From assembly GCA_964017065.1 (NCBI GenBank), contig OZ024785.1:2065142-2129141 (forward strand): a DNA stretch of 64,000 nucleotides, read 5' to 3'. Shown here one piece after another: positions 23,218 to 35,765 of the stretch. The position numbers and the translations under genes are program-made. The stretch's first letter is position 1; every line of letters starts with the position of its first letter. Under the pieces are notes generated by a model, which saw only the letters and a list, made by a program, of their open reading frames with translations, had not been told where the DNA came from and searched no databases. This DNA comes from Haliclona indistincta (lineage: Eukaryota > Porifera > Demospongiae > Haplosclerida > Chalinidae).

Positions 23218-25619
23218 ATGGGAGGTTGTCTTGCTCTGGTCGGAGCTCTATCATGGAGTATTTTAATGACGGTCACACTTGGTTCGTTTATCAAGGGACC
23301 TGAACCAATGAGTGTTGTTGCTCCAATCGGCGGACCCAATGTGGCGTTCACGTGTGCAGTGAACAGAACTGACCTAGCAGCAAATACGACTTTCGTTGCG
23401 TTTAGCTTGTGGATAGTGAGCGGCGAAGAGTTGCCTATCGCTAGTGACCTATCCATCAACGGATCATTGGTGATTAGTACTCTTCAACTACCAGTGCTAC
23501 CAGACTACATCACTGGTGTACCAGTCCAGTGTCCGATTGTTCTGCGTATGTCAGGTGTACTGATGGATATCATGAGTAATAGTGCAACTCTAACAGCTTA
23601 TGGTAAGATATGAATTATTGAATGCAATGAGTGTATATTCTCTACCTATAGGTCCACCTGAGGTACCATCAAACCTCACATCAACACAGTCCAGTGACAA
23701 TGCTCTGATATTATCATGGAGTGCTCCATCCTCTCCAGTACAGCTACACTACACTGTCACAGTTAACATCAGTACTACTATCAGAATGACTAATAATACT
23801 AACATCACTATCACTAGAGAAGAAGTGATGACTGCTTTAAACTCATCAGAGTGTGATTATTTTACATTCCATGTCATTGCTTCTAATCCTGCTGGTAATA
23901 GTACACCAGCCAACCTCACTACACCAGTCACATTTGCAACAGGTAAGCAGCTCTCACACATCTGACAAGTTTTCATGTGTCATTGTTTTAGTTCCTGATG
24001 TTAATGTGACAATTTCAAACAATGGTTCAACACTTCTTATTAATGTGGTACAGGTATGTTGGAGAATTTACTAAATGCATTGCCTTGGTTTTTAGTCTGA
24101 AACAGATTTCAACAGCATCAATGTAACTGTCGAGTTGAGAAATTGTACTAACGATCTGTCCTACATTGATGACATGATTTTAGTTGGGAACGTCTCTTAT
24201 TCATTCAACGTCACTGATCCTCAAAACTGGACTAGTATCACTGTCATTGCTGAGAACCAGTGCAGGAGCACGAGAATACCGGTTAACTTCAATGCAAGTA
24301 TGCAGTGTTATTTCAAATTTATGAGTTGTTGATTGTTTTCTTACAGTGGAATGTCCAACTACTGATGAGACCACACCTACTGGTAAGTCACTACTGGTGT
24401 GCAATGATGAATGTTGTCTGTGTTCTTTACTGAACAGCTCTTACAATTACAGCAACATCACCATTACCATCTGCTACTACTGCTAGTAATACACTGTACT
24501 CATGTCAACATGTACCTTAATGTGCAGTTCTGTTATTCTATTAGTCCCAGATACTATGTCTCTACCTGTTTTGGGGACAGCTGTAGCCATTGTAGGTGGT
24601 CTGGTAGTACTAATAATAGTGGCAGTGATCATAACTGGACTTGGAGGATACTTTCTATGGAGAAGCAAGAGAAAGAAGTCGTGCTACAATTCTTCTGTTA
24701 CGGTGAGTACATTTGCTATCTTGGTATTCAGTTCATTGAGAATTTTGCTTCTTCAATAGCCTATACAAAGGTATGTTACATAACAACCATTATTATTGTG
24801 TCTACATTGATCAATAGAGATAGTAAAGAACAGCTAGTTCATGATGATGAGCCCTTAACACAAGAGAAGGTATCAATGCTGGTTAATAGTGTTTGTGACA
24901 TAGCAATCTTCTTATACAGCAACCATTACCACAGTTGACAGCTATATCATCAGTACTACCAGAATATGCGACTCCAGCTGATGCACGCAAAATGGTGAAC
25001 AAACAACAGGTGAGTCACTTTAGTAGCACAATGTTCTGACCAGTAGTCTCGTATTATCTTATGTCTCTTCTCTATAGGAAATCAATAGTAGACAAGGTAC
25101 ATTAAGCCCTGCTCTTGATCAGGTATACTGGCTATGGTTCCTCTGCACAAATTAATTTACTACATGTTCTCTAAAAGGATGTGTCATTCACCAAAACACA
25201 GCTATGTTTAGTTCCTTGTATGTATGAGACTATAGTAAACAAACCATTGGTCAGAGTATTTTGATTATGAACTAAACAACAACTACTAAGAGAAACAATA
25301 AGTATTGAAGACATGGTACTCATGTAGTTGTTTTGCAACATGTTCTTGTGGTTCAATAGACAGCTTTCAATACAACAATACTTCTGTAGACAGTCCCCCT
25401 GAGTGTGGTTACTGGGTGCTATGCTATTATGTATTGTTAGCATTCACTGTACTCCTACACTGTACATTGCAAGTGAATCAGTCTCATATCTCATACCTCA
25501 TACCAGGCTAATTGTGTCTAATTTATTTAATAATGCTAACTATTAGTACCAAAATTAGTGTAATTCCTATTTTGCTTCACAACTTAGTAGTACTTGCATT
25601 CTCTCCCTCCCTCCCTCCC

Positions 25620-25667
<48 letters not shown>

Positions 25668-28600
25668 GATGGGACCAGAGTATGCTCAACCTTCTTCACT
25701 TGTCAACACTAAACCTGTTGTAGACATAGCCATGTATTCTGATCCCTGGAATAATAAAGTGAGTCAAGCCAGCTCAGACACTCTACCATCTGCAACTGTT
25801 GTTCCATTTAATTCAAATCATCATTTTAATTCAAATTATCATTTCATTACTTACTTTTAGTTTCAACAGCTGATTAGTAATGGGACAATAGTGTGTTAAC
25901 ATTTGTTTGAGATTCTTACAATATCTGTGTACGACCAAGAAACATCTGTTGGACAATCCCAGTATGATGGAACAGTATTCCAATAGAATCTATAAATGCT
26001 TTGATCATCAGTGTGGACTTGTTTTGATAGCAGGCCTATTGATTTTTTCTGGTGAATACTGCTAGGATCTTTCACTTTCAGTCATGACTACATTTATTGT
26101 GCTATGATAAACAGCCACTGTGTGTACAGTGTGTCCTCTCAAACTAGGAACAGTAAAATGGTATGTATGCGAGAGATGGAGAGAGAGAAGGCGGATTAGG
26201 GAGAGAGGTGAGGAAAGGAGAGAGAATCTGTTGTGAATGAATGACAGAACTGTTCCTTCCAAAGCTCTGTTGATTTAGATGTGTAAAATTTTGATCATTG
26301 TTCTAAATGTGCTTCAGTGTGGGAGTTGTATGTAGATGTCAACTGATTGTTATACCTATGTATATGTAGTGCTGAGCAATAATATAATTAGTTGTGACAG
26401 TCATGATAATTGTTCACTGTCACTGTCATGATAGTCAGATTCATTACTGTAATGATAACGTACATGCTTAGCACATGCGCAGTGTATGTGGAGTGCTGCC
26501 TGACAGTTGATAATGTATAGTCGCCTAGTCTGAATAGTCTTCTGTGCTGTATAAATTCAAATAGCTTATAACTAAACCACACAACAGCAACTGCTAACAA
26601 CTTTTGGTTCCACCAGCAAGGTTTGGGAATATTTTTTTGATGATTGATTGTATTACTATTTTTACAAACACGTGTTTACTAATAATTAATTTCATGATAG
26701 TATTCATTATTGTGATTATTTTTGCAACGTGATGGTGATAGTAGCACTATCGCTGTACTGTCAAATAAAATCTGCTATACAGTGGAACCCCTGTTACCCT
26801 TCATCCCTCTATAATAGACAACTTTTGTTGGTCTCAATGGTGTCTGCCTTAGAGAGGTTCCACTGGATATGTTAGCATTATGTGCTCGGCCCTCTTATAG
26901 TACCATGTATGGTCACAAAGCCGCAACCAGATTTGCAAGCCACTACAATACTTGTTTACCAGTTTACCATGTTGTTGTTGTGTATGGGGTAGGAAGTGAG
27001 TGAACCATGATTGGGCTATAAACACATCTGCTGTTCAATATGTAGAGTTATCATGTAGTACATGTGGTATCAATACATGCTCAATACATTAGCAGTTTGT
27101 AGTTGTAGCAATGATAAGTAGAGTTCAACCTCTACAAATAGGCCAGTTGCGTGTAAGAGCCAAGGAATTTAATTATTGATAATTGAACGTAAAGTCACTT
27201 CCGGACTGCTTGTAGCCGCCTACTTGTACCTACTTTGTATGGAGTTCATTGAGAAAATATGAGTTTTTAAAACTTCGCGGGCAGCCAAAACTTGGCGCAT
27301 GTGCAGGATCTAAGAATGCGATGCGCAACTACTACCATTGGCACATGCAACGCAGTAAAAACAGAGACGATTGGTGGAGGCGCGGTCAAGAACGAGCCAT
27401 CACTGTACAGCTGGGTATGCTCTTTTTGTCAGAGGCAAAATGCGTGCCTAGATTGTCATCACTCGCAATGTAAGTATCAAATCTGTCACCTTTTACTGTC
27501 TCTCGAGCAATCTAGTGAGCATCTTGCTTTACCATTAGTTAAGCTGTGTTAGTATTCGCGTTTTCATCGCTCGTCACATTGGCTTACCTAGCTGTACAGT
27601 GATGGCTCGTTCTCGACCGCGCCTCCACCGATCGTCTCTGTTTTTACTGCGTTGCATGTGCCAATGGTAGTAGTTGCGCATCGCATTCTTAGATCCTGCA
27701 CATGCGCTAAGTTTTGGCTGCCCGCGAAGTTTTAAAAACTCATATTTTCTCAATGAACTCCATACAAAGTAGGTACAAGTAGGCGGCTACGAGCAATCCG
27801 GAAGTGACGTTATGTCATTTGCATATCATTAAAATAGTTCGCCTTACACGCAACTGGCCCATTGGGCAAGTGCTTTTTGTTCCTTACATGGAGGCGTCCC
27901 TTACATGGAGGCGTCCCTTATATAGAGATGCCCCTTATATAATCTATATAAGGAGGTTATGTGCACCTTATATGGAGATTCAATCTGTATTGTGTTGTGC
28001 ACATCAGCAAATTGTCCATTATAATGGAGTGTCCCTTTCCGCTAATGGGAATGTCCATTAAGTGAAGTTCCACTGTAGCTTCAATGGTGTATAGGCATGT
28101 AAGCACCAAATTTTGCCTAATTAATATAAATAAATTATTCATGACCATGATAATTGCTTTTATAGGAATTTTTAGCTCTATCAAACTGGCAAAAGAGATT
28201 AAAAAGTGTAGTTTCAAGGGGGCATAGAATGTATTAAAATCCAAGTGGGGATCCGAGGTCTAGATGTTAATTATGATACATGCAATTATTGTATAAAAGT
28301 ATTCGTGGTCAAAGACAGCCCCAAGTTAAAAATTTAGTGCTCGCTTGCCGAATGATTAATAGTATAAATTATTTTATTCATTCCGTCGTCATCTCTATAC
28401 TCAATTCTAGGCTACTCCAGCAGCTTCTTCTCTCCCTCCTCCTCCTCCTCCATCCTTTGATACTGATGAGTACTCTAGTCTACAGCATGAGCTAGGAGCA
28501 CTGCATCAGGTACCAGCAGCGGACCAGGACCAGCACATGTATGATAGTGCTCAAGGAGAACCACCACAATATAGCTCCATTGCACAGCAGGTTAGACATT

Positions 28601-29246
28601 TGATCAGATGTAGCATTACACACTTGATTATTAAATAATTATTATTATGACAGTAGGTTTAATCAAGAGCATATTGAGTCACTGAAAAGTATACATGATT
28701 GTATTGTGATTTTTACAGAAGAAGACTAAGTACACAGATGTGCAGTTCTCTCCTGATACTGGTCTGAAGATACAAGGGAATACCAATACTGTACAGTATA
28801 GTGTAGTAGGAGACACTCCTAGCATGGAGTACAGTGTAGTGGGACCAAAGACTAATACCTCACAGGTGTGTTTGGAGTGTATGTTGTGAGTTATTACTCC
28901 ACTTGAATCCCTTTACCAGTGCAAATGACTATGTGTGCACACTATTATAATAATTATGTGTAAACAAACCCAGGTCTATAATTGACACAGGTGATTTGAA
29001 CTCCGAATTAAAGATTAGTTGCTCAGAGCTTAGTAGGTGTCATTTTCTTGGTTACAAATCCATTTAATTCCAAGTTCAAATCACCTGTGCTAATTATAAA
29101 GGGTTAGTAGGTTTTACAGTGATGTTGTATAAATAATGGTAATTGCATAAATCAATTAACCTACTAATTACCTACAGAGCAGTGATGCTCACATGCTCGC
29201 TCATACATACATTCAGTTACCACAGGACACATTAGGTATGAATTGA
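23218..29246 (+). CDS. Ig-FN3 receptor with long ITIM/ITSM-like tail, gene H (621 aa)
   Basis: Exons: 23218-23602 (signal, Ig-like), 23652-23942 (FN3), 23992-24053 and 24096-24297 (second FN3-like), 24347-24382 and 24438-24485 (stalk), 24545-24702 (transmembrane near residues 350-374, then RSKRKKS), microexon 24760-24770, 24818-24869, 24920-25009, 25078-25122, 25669-25758, 28411-28590, 28719-28865 and 29178-29246 (TGA). The total is 1866 nt with all phases consistent. The tail of about 240 residues has a run of six prolines and many tyrosines: EYATP (431), EYAQP (465), DEYSSL (511), PQYSSI (544), TKYTDV (555, fits the ITSM pattern TxYxxV), VQYSVV (577, fits the ITIM pattern), MEYSVV (588) and TYIQL (610). 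Such tails usually recruit SH2 proteins after phosphorylation. That role is inferred. The last exon is read through a possible donor at 29236 to reach TGA, so the C-terminus is less sure. Confidence 0.8.
25607..25668. repeat. (CT)n tract serving as a polypyrimidine tract
   Basis: A tccc then CT repeat runs directly into the cag acceptor of gene H exon 25669-25758. The mirror copy in gene I is a longer (AG)n at 38153-38222. Confidence 0.85.
26780..26865. mobile_element. Short MITE with cagtggaac ends
   Basis: Starts cagtggaacccctgtta after TA and ends gaggttccactg. It has a mirror copy at 36857-36942 and a relative at 53423-53590. TA-flanked cagtggaac ends recall pogo/Tigger-type MITEs (family assignment inferred). 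Confidence 0.6.
27141..27859. mobile_element. Foldback element with 17-bp terminal repeats and empty-site partner
   Basis: Outer repeats ggccagttgcgtgtaag at 27141-27157 and its complement at 27843-27859. Inside, inverted arms of about 225 bp (27186-27416 and 27590-27811) flank a loop of about 170 bp. The right arm of the inverted duplication (around 36565) reads straight through ctacaaattgggcaag without it, so the insertion is later than the duplication. AT is present at both junctions. Confidence 0.8.
27880..28077. repeat. Minisatellite and MITE end
   Basis: Short tandem units of the type cccttatatagagatg and cttacatggaggcgtc, then a region ending gaagttccactg next to TA. The mirror copy at 36303-36545 has more units. 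Confidence 0.6.
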
Positions 29247-29329
29247 ATTTGCAAAATCAAGTGATAGGAATCTTTTTTTGAGTGGAACAGCTTTTGTTTT
29301 TGATTACACATAACACACCAATAAAACTA

Positions 29330-30075
29330 TTTAGACCACAGCTAAGCGATGTTGACCAACCAGATTGCGTAGCTGCGGGTCTCTATTTCTCGTAGTGGAA
29401 TCCCGCCACTACCGCGACTCTATAGTGGAATCCCACCACACGGCGCAGATTACGGTTCTGTGAGCGGAGTTCTACTGAATAATTTTTACAACGCTCGCGT
29501 GTCCTTGCTCGTCGTTCGCGTCGTTTCTGTTTGCTGTTGCTATGGTCTAAATCAGTTAGACAGTGCATCCAATCGGATCTACGCGATGTAGAAGCCCTCG
29601 CGCCGTTACCATAGCGCCCTCGCTACGCTCGGACGCTATATAGCAACGGCTCTCGGGCTTCTAAATCGCGTAGATCCTCGGATGCGCTGTCTAACTATTA
29701 TTTAGACCACAGCTAAGCGATGTTGACCAATCAGGTTGCGTAGCTGCGGGTCTCTATTTCTCGTAGTGGAATCCCGCCACTACCGCGACTCTATAGTGGA
29801 ATCCCACCACACGGCGCAGATTACGGTTCTGTGAGCGGAGTTCTACTGAATAATTTTACAACGCTCGCGTGTCCTTGCTCGTCGTTCGCGTCGTTTCTGT
29901 TTGCTGTTGCTATGGTCTAAATCAGTTAGACAGTGCATCCAATCGGATCTACGCGATGTAGAAGCCCTCGCGCCGTTACCATAGCGCCCTCGCTACGCTC
30001 GGACGCTATATAGCAACGGCTCTCGGGCTTCTAAATCGCGTAGATCCTCGGATGCGCTGTCTAACTATTATTTAG
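29330..30075. repeat. Two tandem copies of a 371-bp repeat
   Basis: Units begin tttagaccacagctaagcga at 29330 and 29701 and are almost identical. Each contains a 141-bp hairpin (29555-29695 in the first unit) from gttagacag to ctgtctaac around gatctacgcgatgtagaag. A reverse-oriented copy resumes at 35467-35765 up to the assembly gap. Confidence 0.85.
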
Positions 30076-30680
30076 AGTCTACTAATTTGAAATACTGTAA
30101 TTTGATTGGTCAACAGCGTGACTCTAATTCCTGTAGAGTCACGGTAGCGAAGCTCTAAGTGTACCCTCAGGCGTTCAGAAATAAGCAAAGAATGGAGTGT
30201 GTGTTTGCTGTAATGGGTTCAGTATACGTGCGTTTCTTACAGCTTCGAAGTCGAAGGACACTGTATTAGTCCAGAGACGCTCACTAAAAGTACGGAATGC
30301 TAACTAAACAGCACTGAACGCTGATGTTCCAGGTACCGTAGTATTCCTTGACGGTGTTACTCGCTCGCAGCCGCAGGTCACTCGCCATATAGGCCATATT
30401 GCCACAAGCTCCACCCTAGCCTGGCGCTCCTCCCCTACCATGCTGCTAGCTCGAGCGCGGCGACCGTCCATCGTTCTGGTCGATCTTTTCTCGGCGACGC
30501 TTGCTGGTTGCAGGTCAGTAGTATAGTACTGCCGTTCGTCCTACATCGAACTAGAAGCTTTGTTTATGTTAAATCAGCTAGTTCGCTGCACAGACAGAGC
30601 AGTCAGCATCGTGCGCTAGTCAGACATGTTGACTTGCAAGTGTGTTTACAAAACAGGTAACCTAGTAGACTCTATAATAG
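30076..30680. other. Gene-free, CpG-richer stretch
   Basis: No exon or family recognised. A small inverted pair, cgtgactctaattcctgtagagtcacg, lies near 30117-30143. Confidence 0.35.
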
Positions 30681-30737
30681 TTAGACAGCGCATCCGAGGA
30701 TCTACGCGATTTAGAAGCCCGAGAGCCGTTGCTATAT

Positions 30738-33700
30738 GGGTGTCTCTAAATTCACAACAGTTGAAGTACGGAAGTCACGTGCAAGTAGTTTAACCCCGAT
30801 TTATCCGAATTATGACAACGTACAATGTACTGTACCTTGGGAGCGAAACTGTGGGCTCAGTTATGACGATAGGCTCCCTCTGGTGACGGTCCAGGTCCAA
30901 TGATCCCTACTGATGGTGTACCTGTGGGCGGGCGCCTCGTGGACTGACGGTGTGTGCCCACAGTGCATATTGCTATCAGTGTTCTTATGTCAGTATTGCC
31001 GTACAGAAAACAACGTTCAAGAGCAGAAATCGGGCGAACCATAATATGTATGCAGTTTAAGCATCACTGAACATAAAAGAGACAGCTAGATAAGTGATGT
31101 GACTACAAAACAATGGTGTGAATTTGTGTTTGTGTGGATTCCATTTTTGGTGTTGTTAAAGGCAGTTTACCATCTAACTTGCTTACAATACAGTCATAAT
31201 GCTTGTACGTATGGCACAATTCTAAGTGATTGATCGAGTCTAGTGATCTTGGATACTCTTCCTCTGGGGGATATACCAATTCAGTGGGGTCTAGCGGTGT
31301 GTACTTCATCCATCTGGTTTTCGTAGTGCCTCCAAAGCAATCAGTGAGAACAAATACGTCCCTCTGGATGAGAGTTGCTACTGCTTGAAGCTCAACCTGT
31401 GTCCCCCAAATTCTATCGTGCTTCATGTGGAGAAGGTGAGTATCAATTGTTCCTGACAGAACAAAGGGGACAAAAACTTGCTTGTTTTTATGCACAAAAT
31501 CCACTAGCTGCTGTCGCATAACTGCATGAAAATCTTCTGATCCATGAATGAATTGTGATAAAGCTCTAAAAAGACAGTTCCCATCCCCAATAATCTTCTT
31601 CAGCTTTCGATCTTGACTAGCCAGTATCTCAGGTACTGGTTCCACAGCTGATTCCTAAATTAGTGTGGCACAGTTGTCACCAACATGATTGTTAACATAG
31701 TGACCTCTGACCTGTTGTTGAGTACAGCGTCTTTTGACACAGCCTTTCTTCAGTTTGTTAGGACCACCAAATTTAGGTTTGTCAACACAATACCGGCATT
31801 TACCACACTCAGCATTTTTGCATGCTTCACACCTATTGCACCTTTTCCTTTTCTGACCTACATGTAGTATAATGTATTCATGATTGTATAGTTCTTTTAC
31901 CACTTTAATTAATGTTTACCTGGTGTTTTTGGTTCATCTGGACATGTAGTTGTAGTAGTTGAAATTTTTGTTTTAGCACTCTCCTGACAATAATAGAGAA
32001 ATGTGTCATTATAATAACAGCCTGACAAATTATTGCATGGCAAAGACACACACAAAGTCTTTATAGGGTTGCACAAATAAAATTTTTAGAAAGTTTTATA
32101 CCTTCCTCATTCTGTCTGCTTTCTGTCCAACTCGGTGACGATACTTGTGGTCTTCCTTCCTTCTTCCAGGCTGTTTTTTTATGTGTTCTAGACCGCCATA
32201 CTTCTTTGCCTTCCTGGCTAATTTTTTGTACTTCAGCTTTATTTGGCGCACCCTGTTAGTGGATAGTGAGGGTAACAGAATTAACCCTTCCGATTTTGGG
32301 ATAGAGCCCTTGAAGTCATTGGCGACATCATTCATTGTTTCTAGTAGCTTTTTTAACTCATCCACATTGTCACTGCTATATGCCAACGACTCAAGCAATT
32401 TTGCTGCACAGCTAACTTTCCTTTGTAAGAGAACAACTTGGTTGCCTTTAACCTGTAATAATTTTTTTGTAATTAGCAAACTTGAAAAAATCCACATTAA
32501 TTACTCTAATAAATAATTATTATAATTACAATAACCTGAAAATAACTACTGTGACATAGGTGTTTGAAAAAGATCTAGCTTCACCAAGGCTTGCCACGCA
32601 ATGTAGCCATACTATTATTATTCTGTTAAGCATTTACCTTAGTTGGTATCTCAGAAGTACATGTTGATTCTTCTCTGTGTACACTCATAAACTCAGGTTT
32701 CTCGATTGCTGTGTCAAACTCCTCAGAGGGTTTCTCGTCAAACTCCTCGGGTGGTTTCTCGATTGCTGTGTCAAACTCATCAGGAGGATTCTCGATTGCT
32801 GTGTCAAACTCCTCGGGGGGTTTCTCGATTGCTGTGTCAAACTCCTTAAGAGACTCGAGTTTCGTGACTGACAACTCACTAAGCATAGCTGTATCAGCTG
32901 AGAGGTACTCACTCTGTTTGTAGGTTTCTGGCAAACTATCCCATGAACATTCTGTACAGTACTTAAAGACAGCAAACATATGTTTACAGGGCATATTGTA
33001 TCTTAGCCAATCCTTGCAGCTGCAGTGTGGTTTTTTTACATCCACAGTGTGAATCTTGCCAGAGGCATGAGAGTAGACCTCATGTGTTGTAGCTGATTTA
33101 TGCGCAGACACGTCAGACTGTAGAAATTTGCTTGCTTTTGTTATTCTTTGAAGGCAGTGCACAATGAGTTTTCGTGGTCTTCCATGTAGAAAGTGTGGTA
33201 CATTGTCATTGTACGATCTGTATGTTGCCCCCAACTTGAAGTTATCGAATAGGTATTTCTGGCGACTCTCGGGAAGAAAACTCTCAATTATGGTTGTTAA
33301 TAGGTGTGACAGAGTGAGTTTAGAAGATCGTGGTAGATGGCAGTATTTAAAGAGTTTATTTTGTGCTTCGATCCCGTTGTTCGTATCTACTGCACCATGA
33401 TATTGTAGATCCCGATATGCTCTTGCCCATTTCTAAACAAAGAGTGTAGTCACAAACTTATTAGTATTAGTGGAATTATTAGATATGTACATTTATAGTA
33501 AATAGTGTTAGAATACATGTATGCTAGGTAAATAGTGTTAGAATACATGTATGCTAGGCAAATTTTGAGCTTTATTGGGGAAATTGTGATTAATTACTTT
33601 GAATGGCATGGTTGTTGATGAATTATTATTACGCAACATGGACGCACACCAACAGCGTACAAAACAAACTGAAATCGACTGTACCTGAGGCATTCCAAGC

Positions 33701-35466
33701 CAGTGTGTTGTAAGCCAAAGCTGTACAGATTCATGATTTTTCCAAACAGGTGACTTCATTAGAGACTCAACAGCTGCTTTGTACAGAGCATCATGTGGAG
33801 GCGTATCCATTGGAGGAGCATGAGCACATTCACGAAGAAGCTGTAGAAGCTGTTCTCCTTCTTCTTTAGTGAGTCCATGTTTATGATCACGAACCCAACG
33901 CACCCATGCTTGTTCGCGATGAAAGTCACAGATGTACACTTGCGTGTCAGGAAATGTGGTTTCGAGTGAAAGAATTTCAGCGCTGGAGTAGTCGACCATA
34001 AAGAACTTTGGATCCCATTTAGGATTCCATAGTTTAAGAATGTCAAGAGCTTCGGAAATGCTCTCACTAGTTTCTTGCTGCACCACAAATTCAGCTACTA
34101 CACTGTAACCAACGTTAGTTCGCACACATAGGAAAAAAAGTGGGATGTTGTATTTGGTCACTTTATATGTCGCATCAAGGAGAGTCATCGTCCCACCATA
34201 TCTTTCAAGAAGGTGTTTTTGCCACTGCTCTTGGTGTACATAAAGGAGCTGTGTATGATGATCACTCTGCACAGTGGTCTCCGGAGTATTCAATTCTTTT
34301 TCAAGCGTTGATTCGATTAAGGGTCTGAAATAGAACTGAGAGTGTGTGTCAGCTGACCACTGCTCGATCTTCAATCGCACATTTTCTTGATCAAATTTGC
34401 TCAGATCAAGAGCTCTGCGCGCTAAGTGGATGTGATTGTGTATGTCGATATCAGTAGGATACATGGCCCTATCATTAGGTTGTGGTATGTAGCCAAGTTC
34501 CTTACTCAGGGTGTTCACAACAAAGTAGCGGAGGGATCTTTTTACTTCACGCTTTTCTGTAATGCCTGCAGACACAAGTTGATAAATCTCCTGTATCAAC
34601 CTGGGATGAATCCGTTGGCTAAACCCACTTTGTTCACCGACTGGATGACCGTTGTGTGCTTCATTGGACGGAAGAGATACAAAATATTTCTTGATGTAAT
34701 TGACATTGTTGCCGGTAGTAAGTGCAGTACGCAGCTCTTGTAGGCGCTTTTCTTGTAGCTTCTTGGTGCTTCTCTTGGTTCTATCATCTGACGTAATTTT
34801 GTATTCTGGATAGAGATTGAACTCTTTGACTTTGATATGGGCATGGCAACCAATTTTGCGGGTTCCTTGAAGACAGAGTCGTTTGCCAAGGGACTTCTTC
34901 TTGTAGTAGTGACAGCCATACTGACAGTCATAAACTGTTTCTTTTCCAACCGTGAATGGGACTCCGTCAAAGCTTATTTTGTTCCCGCCGACTGTTTTTG
35001 TCAAGAACACTTTAGGTTCTGCCAGTTGTGTTCCGGATTCAGCTGGTACCTGTCAGCAGAAATAATTATAATAATTATTATCAGATTATTATCACAATAA
35101 TTATAATTAAATAGTTTATAATTATACAGTAAGAACCTTGTTCTCTTTCTGACTCTCAGCTTGATCTCCGGACTGACGCAGTGCATTCTGCTGTGCAGGT
35201 GAGCTAGAGTTACCGCGTGATGTACGAACACCAAAAGTTGTCACTGACTCCAGCTTACAGTGCTCGACGATCGATTCTGCATCATCTACCAGTCCCTCAT
35301 AATAGACACCGACGTGTTTTAACGTCGCTGCCCACTCTGGTCTTTCCTCAGCTGATCTCTCCATGACATACGCTAAGAAGTTCGCGGGAAAAATCAAAAT
35401 TCGGCGCGCACAAATCACGTGATTTTCACGTGGTGTACTTCAACTGTTGTGAATTTAGAGACACCC
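30738..35466. mobile_element. Complete Mutator-like element (MULE), 4729 bp
   Basis: Terminal inverted repeats of 32 bp start gggtgtctctaaattcac (30738-30769 and 35435-35466). A 10-bp direct repeat, gttgctatat, flanks both ends (30728-30737 and 35467-35476). A 9-10 bp duplication is the Mutator hallmark. It encodes one seven-exon gene on the minus strand. Removing the element joins two halves of the hairpin repeat seen at 29.5 and 29.9 kb, so it landed in the loop of that repeat. Confidence 0.93.
31103..35364 (-). CDS. MULE transposase with SWIM, CXXC and OTU domains (1166 aa)
   Basis: Minus-strand exons: 35364-35137, 35049-33685, 33432-32638, 32452-32102, 31983-31920, 31857-31712 and 31654-31103. 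Together they make 3501 nt with all phases matching. Domains in order: a Cys/His cluster near residues 118-150 (YDCQYGC, CHAH; FLYWCH- or FAR1-like); a MULE transposase core around 360-480 (LLDATYKV, MVDYSSAE, CDFHREQAW) with NNGIEAQNK just after the second intron; a SWIM finger near 668-685 (CSCKDW, MPCKHMF); acidic repeats of EFDTAIEKPPE; a basic region (KYKKLARKAKK); a CXXC finger near 940-978 with the CRYCVDKPKFGG signature; and an OTU cysteine protease with GDGNCLFRAL (Asp1007, Cys1010) and KHYD (His1135). The gene should cut and paste the element. CXXC folds of this type bind unmethylated CpG DNA; the OTU part may remove ubiquitin. The start was chosen at ATG 35364. No break was seen. 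Confidence 0.85.
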
Positions 35467-35765
35467 GTTGCTATATAGCGTCCGAGCGTAGCGAGGGCGC
35501 TATGGTAACGGCGCGAGGGCTTCTACATCGCGTAGATCCGATTGGATGCACTGTCTAACTGATTTAGACCATAGCAACAGCAAACAGAAACGACGCGAAC
35601 GACGAGCAAGGACACGCGAGCGTTGTAAAAATTATTCAGTAGAACTCCGCTCACAGAACCGTAATCTGCGCCGTGTGGTGGGATTCCACTATAGAGTCGC
35701 GGTAGTGGCGGGATTCCACTACGAGAAATAGAGACCCGCAGCTACGCAACCTGATTGGTCAACAT

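Larger units (their letters stand above)
23749..28077. repeat. Left arm of a large inverted duplication
   Basis: From the second half of the gene H FN3 exon onward, exons and introns match the reverse complement of 36303-39921 (gene I). The arm is longer than its partner mainly because of the insertion at 27141-27859. The match ends at a cagtggaac-type MITE end near 28075. Confidence 0.8.

Noticed and set aside
27249..27552. Overlapping open frames in the foldback element
   Set aside because: They lie across the inverted arm and have no family signature.
29330..30075. CRISPR-like or satellite array
   Set aside because: Only two long direct copies with an internal hairpin and no spacer pattern, in an animal genome; it is a tandem duplication of a repeat.
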